Source: Gemmatimonadota bacterium (lineage in GTDB: Bacteria; Gemmatimonadota; Gemmatimonadetes; Longimicrobiales; Gaopeijiaceae). From it: DNA of 46,716 bases. The translations under genes and the position numbers were made by a program. Shown here one piece after another: positions 16,359-24,293 of this stretch. The stretch is taken from positions 1 to 46,716 of the forward strand of contig JAOUPR010000022.1 of the NCBI GenBank assembly GCA_029879725.1, written 5' to 3'. The stretch's first letter is position 1. Every line of letters starts with the position of its first letter. The notes below the pieces were generated by a model. That model was not told the DNA's origin and ran no database searches. It saw nothing but the letters and a program-made list of their open reading frames with translations.

Positions 16359-16901
16359 ATGGACCGCGCCGCTCCTTCATATCTGGTGGTGGGATTCCTC
16401 GGCAAGCCGCACGGCACGCACGGGGAGTTCCTCGCCACCCTCCTGACGGACCACCCCGAGAGCGTCTTCGCTCCCGGGGTGGTTCTGTATCTCGGACGCG
16501 GTGACGACGACGAGCCCAATCCGGATCTTCCGCCGCTGACGGTGACGGAGGCACGGCCGGTGCAGCGGGGATGCATCGTGGCGTTCTCGGGTATCGAGGA
16601 CCGCAACGAGGCCGAGGCGTATCAGGGCTGCTATCTCTTCCGCCCGGTGGCGGAATTGGCTCCCCTGGAAGAGGACGAGGTCTTCTACCACCAGCTCCTG
16701 GGGATGCGGGTCGTGACGGTGGACGGCTCCGAGGTGGGCACCGTCACCGAGGTCTTCGATACGGCTCCGTCCGACCTCATCCAGGTCAGCGACGGTGAGC
16801 GGGAAGTCCTCATCCCCTTCCAGCGCCGTATCGTGACGGACGTGGACATCGAGGCGGGCGTCCTGGTCATCGATCCCCCGGAGGGGCTTCTCGATCTCTG
16901 A
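16359..16901 (+). CDS. rimM: 16S rRNA processing protein RimM
   Basis: Assembly factor that binds ribosomal protein S19 and matures the 30S head. The 180 residues show the N-terminal RimM barrel (VVGFLGKPHGTHGEF near 10-24, FSGIEDRNEAEAYQGCYLF near 76-94) and the C-terminal PRC-barrel (YHQLLGMRVVTVDGSEVGTV near 109-128, VLIPFQRRIVTDVDIEAG near 148-165). It lies 18 bp after rpsP and 10 bp before trmD, so it is part of the operon. ATG 16359 has no strong ribosome site; translation is probably coupled. Confidence 0.95.
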   Translation: MDRAAPSYLVVGFLGKPHGTHGEFLATLLTDHPESVFAPGVVLYLGRGDDDEPNPDLPPLTVTEARPVQRGCIVAFSGIEDRNEAEAYQGCYLFRPVAELAPLEEDEVFYHQLLGMRVVTVDGSEVGTVTEVFDTAPSDLIQVSDGEREVLIPFQRRIVTDVDIEAGVLVIDPPEGLLDL

Positions 16902-16911
16902 GGGAGGGCTC

Positions 16912-17595
16912 GTGCGCATCAACATCGTCACCATCTTTCCCGGCTTCTTCACCGGTCCGCTGGGACTGTCCATCCCCCGGCGCGCCGCCGACGCGGGGCT
17001 CGTCTCGTACCGGGTGGTGGACCTCCGGGACTACACCCACGACCGGCACCGCACGGTGGACGATGTCCCGTACGGAGGCGGCGCCGGGATGGTGATGAAG
17101 CCCGAGCCCTTCTTCGAGGCGGTGGACGACCTCGCCCCACAGGGGCCCATCGTCCTGCCGTCGGCGCGGGGGAGGCCCTTCACCCACCGCGACGCCGTGC
17201 GGTACTCCGTCTGTGACGAGGTCACCTTCCTGTGCGGTCACTACAAGGACGTGGACCAGAGGGTCGCCGATCACCTGGCCACGGAGGAGGTCTCGCTGGG
17301 GGACTTCGTCCTCTCGGGTGGGGAGTACGGAGCCCTGGTCATCACCGACGCGGTGGTGCGACTCCTTCCCGGCGCCATGGGTGACCACGACGCCGCGGCT
17401 TCCGACTCCTTCTACGACGCGGGGATGCTGTCCGCGCCTTCGTACACCCGCCCCCCCGAGTACCGGGGGCACCATGTGCCCGACGTGCTCCGATCCGGGG
17501 ACCATGTCCGGATCGAGGCGTGGCGGCGGGCGGAGGCCGAGCGCCTCACCCGGGAGCGGCGCCCGGACCTCATGGAACGGGGCGAGGAGGAGTAG
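16912..17595 (+). CDS. trmD: tRNA (guanine-37-N1)-methyltransferase
   Basis: SPOUT-class dimeric enzyme that methylates G37 of tRNAs read with G36, preventing frameshifts; S-adenosylmethionine is the donor. The 227 residues include INIVTIFPGFF at the start, VDDVPYGGGAGMVMKPEP near 44-61, the AdoMet knot segment LCGHYKDVDQRV near 104-115 and GDFVLSGGEYGAL near 126-138. It starts with GTG 16912, preceded by GGGAGGG with good spacing. It is the last gene of the rpsP operon here; rplS, its usual neighbour, follows only after a reversed peptidase gene. Confidence 0.97.
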   Translation: MRINIVTIFPGFFTGPLGLSIPRRAADAGLVSYRVVDLRDYTHDRHRTVDDVPYGGGAGMVMKPEPFFEAVDDLAPQGPIVLPSARGRPFTHRDAVRYSVCDEVTFLCGHYKDVDQRVADHLATEEVSLGDFVLSGGEYGALVITDAVVRLLPGAMGDHDAAASDSFYDAGMLSAPSYTRPPEYRGHHVPDVLRSGDHVRIEAWRRAEAERLTRERRPDLMERGEEE

Positions 17596-17619
17596 TCGCC
17601 CCGGCGCGGCCCGTTCCCG

Positions 17620-18681
17620 TCAGCGCGAGGGGAGTCCCTCCGTCCCGCCGGCCTTCCACTCCGGCCGGGCCCCGTCGGTGAGGAATCGCACCGCCTCCAC
17701 CGCGGCGTCCACCAGCGCGGCCATGTGATCGAAGTCGATTCCCGAGACCTCGTCGGACGGCTGATGATAATCCTGATGCATGTTGTACGAGGACAGCGTG
17801 TGCGCCGGGATCCCCTCCACGGCGAAGGGGAGGTTGTCGCTGCGGAAGAAGAACCGCATCTCGGGGCGGGGATCCGCGACGATGGGCGAGCCGGCACGGG
17901 CGAGCTCGTCTCCCATGGTGGTGCGCTCGTATCCGGTGAGCCAGCCCCTTCCGGGGCCTCCGGCCAGCGAGTCCGGACGCCCGATCATCTCGATCTGGAA
18001 GTCCGCGACGATCCGCTCCAGTGGGTGGGTGGGGTTCTGGATGAACCAGCGTGTTCCCAGGAGGCCCACCTCTTCGGCGGTGGCCAGGAAGATGAGGACC
18101 GACCGCCGCGGTGGCGTGCCCGTCGCGAGGTCGCGAGCGATCTCGAGGACGGCCACCGTTCCCGTACCGTCGTCGTCGGCGCCGTTGTAGATGGAGTCGC
18201 CCGCGACCGCGGTGCGCACTCCCACGTGATCGAAGTGGGCGCCCACCACCACGATCTCGTCCCCGATCTCGGGGTCCGACCCGGGGATGAACCCCACGAC
18301 GTTGACCTCGCCGGCCAGGACGTCGGACGGGGGGAGGGTGTCGAAGTCGAGGTCGGCGGATGGGAGGAAGAAGCGCGGCCCCCGCTCCCCGGCGACGCGG
18401 GCCAGGGGGACGCTCTGGAAGAACCCGTTCGCCGTGCCCGGAGCCACGCCGTACCGCTCCAGCTCCGAGGCGAGGAACGTGGCGGCCTGGTGGGCCTGCT
18501 CCGTCCCCACCCTGCGCCCCGCCATGGAGTCGTGGGCCAGGGCGCCGAGGAGCGCTTCGAGGCGTTCCCCTCGAGAGAGGTCTCCGTCCGCCATCTCCGG
18601 TCCACCGGATGCCATCCGGGCGCACCCCGTGAGGGTCAGCGTCAGGATCGCGAAACGTGTGAGGACACTCCGGGTTGCCAT
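17620..18681 (-). CDS. M28-family zinc metallopeptidase, lipoprotein
   Basis: Exported aminopeptidase-type zinc enzyme of 353 residues. The start at ATG 18681 has AAGGAG upstream and gives a lipoprotein signal ending in LTLTGC (Cys20). Metal ligands fit M28: His149 in GAHFDHVG, the bridging Asp near 169 in NGADDDGTGT, the catalytic/metal Glu pair near 203-204 in AEEVGLLG, an Asp in ADFQIEMIGR, and the late His in MHQDYHQPSDE. It probably trims peptides in the periplasm or at the outer membrane. It lies in reverse orientation between trmD and rplS, which interrupts a usually tight ribosomal cluster. Confidence 0.92.
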   Translation of the reverse strand: MATRSVLTRFAILTLTLTGCARMASGGPEMADGDLSRGERLEALLGALAHDSMAGRRVGTEQAHQAATFLASELERYGVAPGTANGFFQSVPLARVAGERGPRFFLPSADLDFDTLPPSDVLAGEVNVVGFIPGSDPEIGDEIVVVGAHFDHVGVRTAVAGDSIYNGADDDGTGTVAVLEIARDLATGTPPRRSVLIFLATAEEVGLLGTRWFIQNPTHPLERIVADFQIEMIGRPDSLAGGPGRGWLTGYERTTMGDELARAGSPIVADPRPEMRFFFRSDNLPFAVEGIPAHTLSSYNMHQDYHQPSDEVSGIDFDHMAALVDAAVEAVRFLTDGARPEWKAGGTEGLPSR

Positions 18682-18753
18682 GCGCCGCTCCTTGTCGACA
18701 GGGTGAAGAGTGGCAAGATGCCGGCTCCGGCGGTTTTCGGCCACTCCCACCCC

Positions 18754-18782
18754 TTCACCCTCCGGCCTCGGCGCATTACATT
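18754..18782 (+). promoter_or_regulatory. Promoter of rplS
   Basis: TTCACC (18754-18759), a 17-bp spacer and TACATT (18777-18782), about 48 bp before ATG 18830. An own promoter is expected because a reversed gene separates rplS from trmD. Confidence 0.5.
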
Positions 18783-18829
18783 AGCGGTCTCCACCGGAGC
18801 GGGTCCGGTGCGTGTCACGGGAGGCGAAA

Positions 18830-19183
18830 ATGGCTGACCTGATCAAAGAACTGGAAAAAGAACAGCTTCGGGAGAGCACCCCCGAGTTTGCCCCCGGCGA
18901 TACGGTGCGGGTGCTGTACCTCGTGCGCGAGGGCGCCAAGGAGCGCATCCAGGCGTTCGAAGGCGTATGCATCGGCCGTAAGGGCGGTGGCGTGGACGAG
19001 ACGTTCACCGTGAGAAAGATCTCCAGCGGCATCGGGGTGGAGCGTATCTTCCCCCTCCATGCCCCCACGGTGAGCGGGATCGAGGTCGTGCGTCGGGGCC
19101 GGGTTCGCCGGGCCAAGCTGTACTACCTTCGCGGGCGGCGTGGTAAGGCGGCCCGCATCACGGAGCGCAGGACCACGCGCTGA
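18830..19183 (+). CDS. rplS: 50S ribosomal protein L19
   Basis: Large-subunit protein at the 30S-50S interface, 117 residues, the normal size. Family phrases are [28 protein letters not shown], split here as [11 protein letters not shown] (20-30) and [18 protein letters not shown] (43-60), then [20 protein letters not shown] (64-83) and [19 protein letters not shown] at the end. ATG 18830 follows a GGGAGG site. It sits 17 bp ahead of rnhB, the common order. Its promoter is separate from that of rpsP. Confidence 0.97.
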   Translation: MADLIKELEKEQLRESTPEFAPGDTVRVLYLVREGAKERIQAFEGVCIGRKGGGVDETFTVRKISSGIGVERIFPLHAPTVSGIEVVRRGRVRRAKLYYLRGRRGKAARITERRTTR

Positions 19184-19200
19184 CGCCGGATCCGGCATTC

Positions 19201-19848
19201 ATGCCGGAGCGGAAGGCACTCTTGCGGCCCCGGAATCTCCTCGACTACGAGCGGCGATTCTGGGGCCGCGGTCTATTGGTGGCCGGCGTGGACGAGGTGG
19301 GCCGTGGCCCCCTCGCGGGCCCCGTGGTGGTCGCCGCGGTGATCCTGGAGCCGGAGACCCACATCCCCGGAGCCGACGACTCCAAGAAGCTCTCCCGCCC
19401 GGTGCGGGAAGCCCTCTGTGAGCAGATTCTCGCCGCGGCCCGCCAGGTGTCGCTGGGGGCGGCGTCGGTGCGGGAGATCGATCGCATCAACATCCTCCAG
19501 GCCACCACGCTGGCCATGAACCGCGCCCTGGCCGGCCTCACCCCGGGACCGGACCACGTGGTGGTGGACGGCAAACCGGTGCGTCACCTGAGGTGGGATC
19601 ACGAGGCGGTGGTGGGCGGTGACGGTGCGGTGCACTCCATCGCCTGTGCCTCCATCGTGGCGAAGGTGGTGCGCGACCGTCTCATGCGACGGCTCGACCG
19701 GCGGTATCCGGGGTACGGATGGGAGCGAAACGCCGGGTACGGCACCGCGGAGCATCGCAAGGCCCTGGAAGGGATGGGCCCCACGCCGCATCATCGCCTG
19801 ACGTTCGCGGGCGTGCAGTTGGATCTGCCCTTCGGAGATCGCTCCTAG
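19201..19848 (+). CDS. rnhB: Ribonuclease HII
   Basis: Cytoplasmic endonuclease that removes RNA from RNA-DNA hybrids and single ribonucleotides from DNA. The 215 residues carry the type 2 active site: Asp31-Glu32 in AGVDEVGRGPLAGPV, the Lys-rich DDSKKLS near 59-65, the third acidic residue in HVVVDGKPV near 122, and the segment SIASIVAK-like CASIVAKVVRDRLM near 143-156, plus the late NAGYGTAEH motif. The coding region starts 17 bp after rplS. It shares a start phrase with trpS (MPERK) by chance only. Confidence 0.96.
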   Translation: MPERKALLRPRNLLDYERRFWGRGLLVAGVDEVGRGPLAGPVVVAAVILEPETHIPGADDSKKLSRPVREALCEQILAAARQVSLGAASVREIDRINILQATTLAMNRALAGLTPGPDHVVVDGKPVRHLRWDHEAVVGGDGAVHSIACASIVAKVVRDRLMRRLDRRYPGYGWERNAGYGTAEHRKALEGMGPTPHHRLTFAGVQLDLPFGDRS

Positions 19849-19910
19849 CCGGCCGCGGCTCCGTTCGGTGTCTCGCCTTCGGATCGACTGTCCCGGAACT
19901 GGGAGGAGTC

Positions 19911-20330
19911 ATGCAATCGGAGCATCTCGGGAACGTTCATCCCGGATGGATCGTGGGGGGATGGCTGGTGGCGGTGGCCGTCACCTCGGGTGCCTATCTG
20001 GCCCTGGTGGGGATCGGAGCCGTCTCGGCGGGAGGGAGTGGGGTGCTCTCCCTGGCGTTGGCCACGGCCGTCGGGTTCTTCGCCGGGGGGGCCTTCGTGG
20101 GCGCGCGGTGGTGTGACGCGCCCCTTCTTCACGGTGGGGGCATCACCTTCTTCAGCGTGATGGTGTGGTTCGCGGGTTCGGTCGCGCTCCCCGGAAGGGT
20201 CCGGCTCCTGGAAGGGCCTTCATCCACCGTGCTCGGACTCGTCCTGGTGCAACTGGGGGCGTCCATGGCCGGAGGTTGGGTCGGACGCCGGCTCACCCTC
20301 TCCGGCGGGCTTCCCGACGCGGAGGCCTGA
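19911..20330 (+). CDS. Small multi-pass membrane protein, unknown function
   Basis: Not recognised. The 139 residues form about four membrane segments (WIVGGWLVAVAVTSGAYLAL, VLSLALATAVGFFAGGAFVG, GITFFSVMVWFAGSVAL, TVLGLVLVQLGASMAGGWVG) with short loops and a charged C-terminus. The pattern is like the TIGR04086/DUF-type small membrane proteins often found near housekeeping genes, but no motif fixes a role. GGGAGGAG lies six bases before ATG 19911. It follows rnhB by 62 bp and converges on the DUF502 gene. Confidence 0.75.
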   Translation: MQSEHLGNVHPGWIVGGWLVAVAVTSGAYLALVGIGAVSAGGSGVLSLALATAVGFFAGGAFVGARWCDAPLLHGGGITFFSVMVWFAGSVALPGRVRLLEGPSSTVLGLVLVQLGASMAGGWVGRRLTLSGGLPDAEA

Positions 20331-20346
20331 ACGACGCGGGGGCGTT

Positions 20347-20961
20347 TCAGTCGGGAAGGACCGTCATGCGCTCCGGCACCAGCACCCCCAGGGACATGAT
20401 CATCTTCACGCCCTCCTCCACGGAGAAGTCGGTGGCGACCACTTCCTCCCGGGGAACGATCTGCAGGAAGCCGGTGGTGGGGTTCGGCGTGGTGGGAACG
20501 AATACGGTGTTCCAGACGCTGCCGTCGGGCTTCTTCAACGTGCCGGTGACGAAGGCCACGGCCCGCATGCCGGGCCGGGGGAACTCGATGAATACCACCG
20601 ACTTGAACGCCTTCGACCGTTGACCCTGGAAGGCCGCCACCACCTGCTTGGCGGCCGCGTACACGACCTTCACGAAGGGCACCTTGAGCAGGATGCCCTC
20701 GCCGAACTGGAGGACGCGGCGGCCCAGGAGGTTGGTGGCCACCTCGCCCAGCACGTACACCAGGGCGAAGAGCATGGCCAGGGACAGTCCCAGGCGGAGA
20801 AGGATGGGCCAGTCCTCCACGGCGGGATCGATGACCGGGAGGAGGATTCCCGCGGTGAACCCGAGGAGGACGCGGAGGACGAAGAGGGTGACCACCACCG
20901 GGACCATCACCACCAGGCCCGACGTCATCCGGGTCCGCAAACGCCACGCCGCTCCCTTCAT
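20347..20961 (-). CDS. DUF502-family inner-membrane protein
   Basis: Two-pass membrane protein of about 204 residues. The membrane segments are GLVVMVPVVVTLFVLRVLLG near 14-33 and LLRLGLSLAMLFALVYVLGE near 53-72, followed by a soluble domain. The family-typical ending is recognisable: KPDGSVWNTVFVPTTPNPTTG, then GFLQIVPREEVVATDFSVEE. DUF502 proteins are widespread and uncharacterised; some were linked to intracellular trafficking in plants. ATG 20961 is chosen because a GAGGA ribosome site lies six bases upstream and the length then fits the family; ATG 21009 is an in-frame alternative without such a site. The upstream DNA marks the border of the low-GC island. Confidence 0.88.
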   Translation of the reverse strand: MKGAAWRLRTRMTSGLVVMVPVVVTLFVLRVLLGFTAGILLPVIDPAVEDWPILLRLGLSLAMLFALVYVLGEVATNLLGRRVLQFGEGILLKVPFVKVVYAAAKQVVAAFQGQRSKAFKSVVFIEFPRPGMRAVAFVTGTLKKPDGSVWNTVFVPTTPNPTTGFLQIVPREEVVATDFSVEEGVKMIMSLGVLVPERMTVLPD

Positions 20962-21160
20962 TCCGTTCCTCACCGACTTTCGAGAAATCCTCTTTCCGCT
21001 TCGACCCATCGAGTGGACAGATACCCGGATCGTCGAGAAAGATTCCGGTTCCGACGATTCCTCGTCGGTGTGCCCAGGCGGTCCCGGATCCTCGACCGCG
21101 TCTTCGGGTCGGGCCCTCGCGAAGGTGCGCCCCGGCACGATCAACACCGACGGGCGACTG

Positions 21161-21745
21161 GTGTCCGATCTGGTGCTGGCGTTTCAGGCCTCCCTGGGCT
21201 GCGATTATCCTCCGGTAACTGATTGGCATGTTTCCCAGCTACGCGACGAGCGCATCGATCCGACCAGACTCCTCAATCTGATACCGTTGTTGTGGGTCCT
21301 CCAGGAGAACAAGCGTTCAGAGTTCCAAGCAGCGATACTCGCATTCGGTATGGACCAGCGAGTCGCTCCGGACGTTCGAGTAGCGGTCCTTCGGAGCTAT
21401 CTGTATGAGGAGGATCCTCAGGAACATCGGCGGAACTTCTTTCGGGTGCGGCGAAGTGGTGCTATGCCAGGACAGTTTCGGCAGTCAGGAACCCATGTCC
21501 TGATTCGTGACATTGATGATCGTTGTTTGAGTGCGGTGGCGACTGAGATCCGCCGGGATCCTTCGCTGCTGTTGAGTTCAATAAGTTGGCTGGTCGCGCG
21601 GGCTATTCGTCGCGGCTCCATCGATCCGAGCAGGTCTGGAGTGAGGGCGTTCCGAAGGATGGTCGAGTCGATAGCCGACTCAGGTGGCGATGACGACTAC
21701 ATGAGGCATGTGAATGCCCTCTTGGCTTTGACACAAACCCCATAG
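21161..21745 (+). CDS. Orphan protein of the island, possibly 5'-truncated
   Basis: Not recognised. The reading frame from GTG 21161 gives about 194 residues (VSDLVLAFQASLGCDYPPVT, then WHVSQLRDERIDPTRLLNLI and so on) rich in Leu, Arg and Ser. No ribosome site precedes the GTG and no export signal is present, so the gene may have lost its 5' end. Codon choice is visibly less GC-rich than in neighbours, suggesting transfer. The order of features in its second half (APDVRVAVLRSYL, an RSG triplet, RAFRRMVESIAD) loosely parallels the protein at 22110-22964 (SPEVRDVIRRRL, RSG, RAELQRIVDEIP), so the two may be distant paralogues. This comparison is by eye and unproven. Confidence 0.4.
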   Translation: MSDLVLAFQASLGCDYPPVTDWHVSQLRDERIDPTRLLNLIPLLWVLQENKRSEFQAAILAFGMDQRVAPDVRVAVLRSYLYEEDPQEHRRNFFRVRRSGAMPGQFRQSGTHVLIRDIDDRCLSAVATEIRRDPSLLLSSISWLVARAIRRGSIDPSRSGVRAFRRMVESIADSGGDDDYMRHVNALLALTQTP

Positions 21746-22109
21746 CCGTGAAGATATCAGGCATTGGCCAGACTTGTCGCGGAATATGCTGCGAAGATCC
21801 GGCATGGGGGTGATCGATCCTCCCTACCGCCCCTCCAACGCCACGAACTCCCCCGCGTCCACCCTGCCATCCCGCACCCGGTAGACCGTGATCCCGCAGG
21901 AGGGGGCCATGGTCACTTCCGGCTTGGGTCGCGGGACCCGTCTACAGTTCAACATGTAGCGAGGTGATTAGCCTGGCACCACATTGAGAGTCCCCCGATG
22001 TGTGCCGCACTTGCGATTCCGGGGGAGGATAGGTTGTGCGCCCGACGACACTGCGCGATAACTGCGTATCGGTCGTACTTCTCGAAACACGCTCCCGCCA
22101 GGAGGATCC
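21746..22109. other. Interval with relic gene ends and the promoter region of the next gene
   Basis: The first part (21764-21935) holds relics duplicated from 22919-23096, described separately. The rest has no coding character. A weak promoter TTGTGC (22034-22039) -17 bp- GATAAC (22057-22062) may serve the gene at 22110. Confidence 0.4.
21764..21935. repeat. Relic copy of a convergent gene-pair junction
   Basis: On the plus strand 21764-21808 encodes ARLVAEYAAKIRHGG, a near copy of the C-terminus RLIEIYAAKIRNGG of the gene at 22110-22964. On the minus strand 21824 to about 21935 encodes the last 30 or so residues of a metallophosphatase (CGITVYRVRDGRVDAGEFVA, then LEGR and stop), a near copy of the end of the gene at 22985. 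About 65 bases from 21824 match 22985 onward with only a few differences. The rest of both genes is absent here, so this is the remnant of a tandem duplication. Confidence 0.75.
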
Positions 22110-22964
22110 ATGCGCCGACGTCGCTCGCTTCGCGTGCTGTACCTATTCGTTCCGGTACTTGTGTCAGCGGGATTGGGACTATTCGTGGGATCTCTCGGCG
22201 CCCAGAGCGTTCAGGACTCTCTGGCGCTTCCGTCTCCTGCCGAAGCCGCCAAGGAGTTCGTGGACGGACAGTTGTGGCCCGCCCGGCTGGTGGCGGCACA
22301 CTGCCCTGGAGACCTGTGGATTGATGAGGTACGGCGTGCCGTGCTGTCGACTCCGCTTTCGGATTATTCAAGGCCGCGGGTCTTTTCTGCATTGGCGGAG
22401 GCTTGGGCACTACCATGTCAGTGTGAGATCCATAACTGGTATCGAGGGCAGGCGCTGACCCTCACCTCTCCCAGCGATGCCATGAATTTCGGCGCTGCCC
22501 TCACTGTGGGAGAAGAAGGGCGCATGTTCGCACGTGAGTTGATTGCTTCTCCGGACGCGTCCCCCGAAGTTCGCGACGTGATTCGCAGAAGGCTCATGGC
22601 GCACCCCGATGGTAGGCGAATGCAGGTGGAGTTGTTCGTCGATGCCATGCGGTCGGGATCCATCACCAGCGATCATCTGCGTCGTTCGTCGGCAGGCCTG
22701 TTCGTGTCGTATCCGGACGAATTCGCTACGGCTGTGGTGAGCCTCGCAAGGGAGCAGCCCGACTCACCCGGACTCGAGTACGTGCTTCGGGAGGTGATGT
22801 TCCGGGTCTACGACCTTGAGAGTGACGACAGCGGAATCAGCCCTGGTGTGCAGATGGACATTCGGGCTGAGTTGCAGCGTATCGTGGACGAGATCCCTTC
22901 CAGTTCGTCTCCGGTGGGTAGGCTTATTGAAATATACGCAGCCAAGATTCGGAATGGCGGGTGA
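22110..22964 (+). CDS. Orphan exported protein of the island
   Basis: Not recognised. The 284 residues begin with a clear signal: MRRRRSLR, a hydrophobic run LYLFVPVLVSAGLGLFVGSL and a signal-peptidase site GAQS near 31. The mature part is helical-looking, with WPARLVAAHCPGDLWIDEVR, two Cys in PCQCEIHNW and repeated helix phrases (SPEVRDVIRRRLMAHPDGRR, GLEYVLREVMFRVYDLESDD), reminiscent of HEAT-type repeats. AGGAGG lies six bases before ATG 22110. GC content is visibly lower than in the flanks, which supports acquisition by transfer. It converges on the broken metallophosphatase gene. A relic of the same C-terminus is found at 21764, so the family was once duplicated here. Confidence 0.65.
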   Translation: MRRRRSLRVLYLFVPVLVSAGLGLFVGSLGAQSVQDSLALPSPAEAAKEFVDGQLWPARLVAAHCPGDLWIDEVRRAVLSTPLSDYSRPRVFSALAEAWALPCQCEIHNWYRGQALTLTSPSDAMNFGAALTVGEEGRMFARELIASPDASPEVRDVIRRRLMAHPDGRRMQVELFVDAMRSGSITSDHLRRSSAGLFVSYPDEFATAVVSLAREQPDSPGLEYVLREVMFRVYDLESDDSGISPGVQMDIRAELQRIVDEIPSSSSPVGRLIEIYAAKIRNGG

Positions 22965-22984
22965 CAAGAGACTTTCGCCGACCT

Positions 22985-23515
22985 CTACCGCCCCTCCAAC
23001 CCCACGAACTCCCCCGCGTCCACCCTTCCATCCCGCACCTGGTAGACCGTGACGCCCGAAAGGGGGTCACGGTCACCACCGGCCCCCGCGGCGGGAACCA
23101 CCACCGCGGCCGCCGTCTCGAAGCGCAGCGTACCCGGATGAGTCGCGTACTCGATGACCTCGCTCACATGAATGTGCCCGGCCAGCGCCACCTCGAGCCG
23201 GCCTCCGACACGACTCAGAACCTCCTCGTAGTTGGACACCACATGACGGAACCGGTCGACCCCGTCCACACGGATCGGGGTGGGTGCCACTCCGGCGTCC
23301 ACGAATCCGTAGCGCGTCATTTTCGCGCTCACGAAGGGGATGTGGTTGAAGGTCACCACGGGCGTTCTGGCGGGGGCGTGCTCCATCCTCGCCTCGATCC
23401 ACTGGAGCCGTAGCGAGTCCACCTGTCCGTAGTCCCAGAGGTCTTCGTGGTCCACGGTGTCCAGACCCAGGAAGAGCACGCCGCCGGAGAAGAGGGGGTA
23501 GTAGTTGGGCCCCGG
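22985..23515 (-). pseudogene. Metallophosphatase (calcineurin-like), N-terminus lost
   Basis: The C-terminal two-thirds of a calcineurin-type phosphoesterase remain: GPNYYPLFSGGVLFLGLDTV, the metal-binding VTFNHIPF and ALAGHIHVSE, and the end VYQVRDGRVDAGEFVGLEGR. The N-terminal metal-binding motifs (DxH, GDxxD, GNHD) should lie upstream but the homology stops near 23515, where DNA of an integrase gene begins. The enzyme cannot be active without those residues. A second relic of only its last 30 or so codons is at 21824-21935. Confidence 0.8.
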
Positions 23516-23539
23516 TAGGCGCGCTACACACGGTTTCCG

Positions 23540-24073
23540 TACAGGTGGAGCCAGGTCGATTTCCAAGCTGGGGTGGTTCGGCTCGAGCCCAACACCACGA
23601 AGAACAACGAGGGCCGGGAATTCCCGTTCTCTGCGCTCCCGGCGCTACGGGAGCTATTGGAGGCCCAGCGGGAGTGTACGCGCGCCCTGGAGAAGGAAAC
23701 GAGCCGGATCATCCCGTGGGTGTTCCATCGCGAATGTGAGAGGATCAGGAGCTATCGGTCACAGTGGGACACGGCGCGCGAGGCTGCCTCTAAGGCGGTA
23801 GGTACGGCGGGGGCGGGGACACCCCATGTCGACCTCGCCAACCGCCTCGTGCACGACCTGAGGCGCACCGCGGTGCGAAATTTGGAGCGCGCCGGCGTCC
23901 CTCGATCCGTCGCCATGAAGCTGACCGGACACAGGACGGAGGCCGTGTACCGCCGCTACGCCATCGTCTCGAAGTCGGATCTTGAGGAAGGAGTGGAGAA
24001 GCTGGCGAGGCTTCACGAGGCCCGGGCCACGGGATGGTTGACGAGCAGCCGGCGCTTCGTTCGGGGAAGATAG
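23540..24073 (+). pseudogene. Tyrosine recombinase (phage-type integrase), 5'-truncated
   Basis: Reading in frame from about 23540 gives YRWSQVDFQAGVVRLEPNTT, then KNNEGREFPFSALPALRELL, the middle of a tyrosine recombinase catalytic domain, and continues to a stop at 24071-24073. Box II is intact: HDLRRTAVRNLERAGVPRSV (His-x-x-Arg), then KLTGHRTEAVYRRYAIVSKS with the second His and the catalytic Tyr. The first catalytic Arg (TGMRxxE) and the DNA-binding arm are missing, so it cannot work alone. The 5' break coincides with the break in the metallophosphatase gene. It ends 96 bp before tRNA-Lys, a classical integration target, which suggests a remnant of a genomic island or prophage. Confidence 0.85.
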
Positions 24074-24093
24074 GGCTACACTTGGGCTACACT
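24073..24093 (+). repeat. Tandem decamer GGGCTACACT after the integrase
   Basis: GGGCTACACT occurs at 24073-24082 and again at 24084-24093, an 11-bp period, about one helical turn. Tandem sites like this beside an integrase gene and its tRNA target are typical of arm-type recombinase or excisionase binding sites. This role is inferred. Confidence 0.55.
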
Positions 24094-24138
24094 CGGCCTT
24101 TTGGGGCTGGGTGGGACGAGGCCTCGAAAAGCGGTAGA

Positions 24139-24167
24139 TTGATCCGCTGCAATCAGATAGGATACAT
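24139..24167 (+). promoter_or_regulatory. Promoter of tRNA-Lys
   Basis: TTGATC (24139-24144), a 17-bp spacer and ATACAT (24162-24167) lie directly before the tRNA gene. The start would fall within or just before the mature 5' end; another start further up is possible. Confidence 0.4.
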
Positions 24168-24169
24168 CA

Positions 24170-24242
<73 letters not shown>

Positions 24243-24293
24243 CTTCCTGCCCGAACCGTGGAGGCGCGCGGGTGCGCCGAGGAGGGTCGGGTG

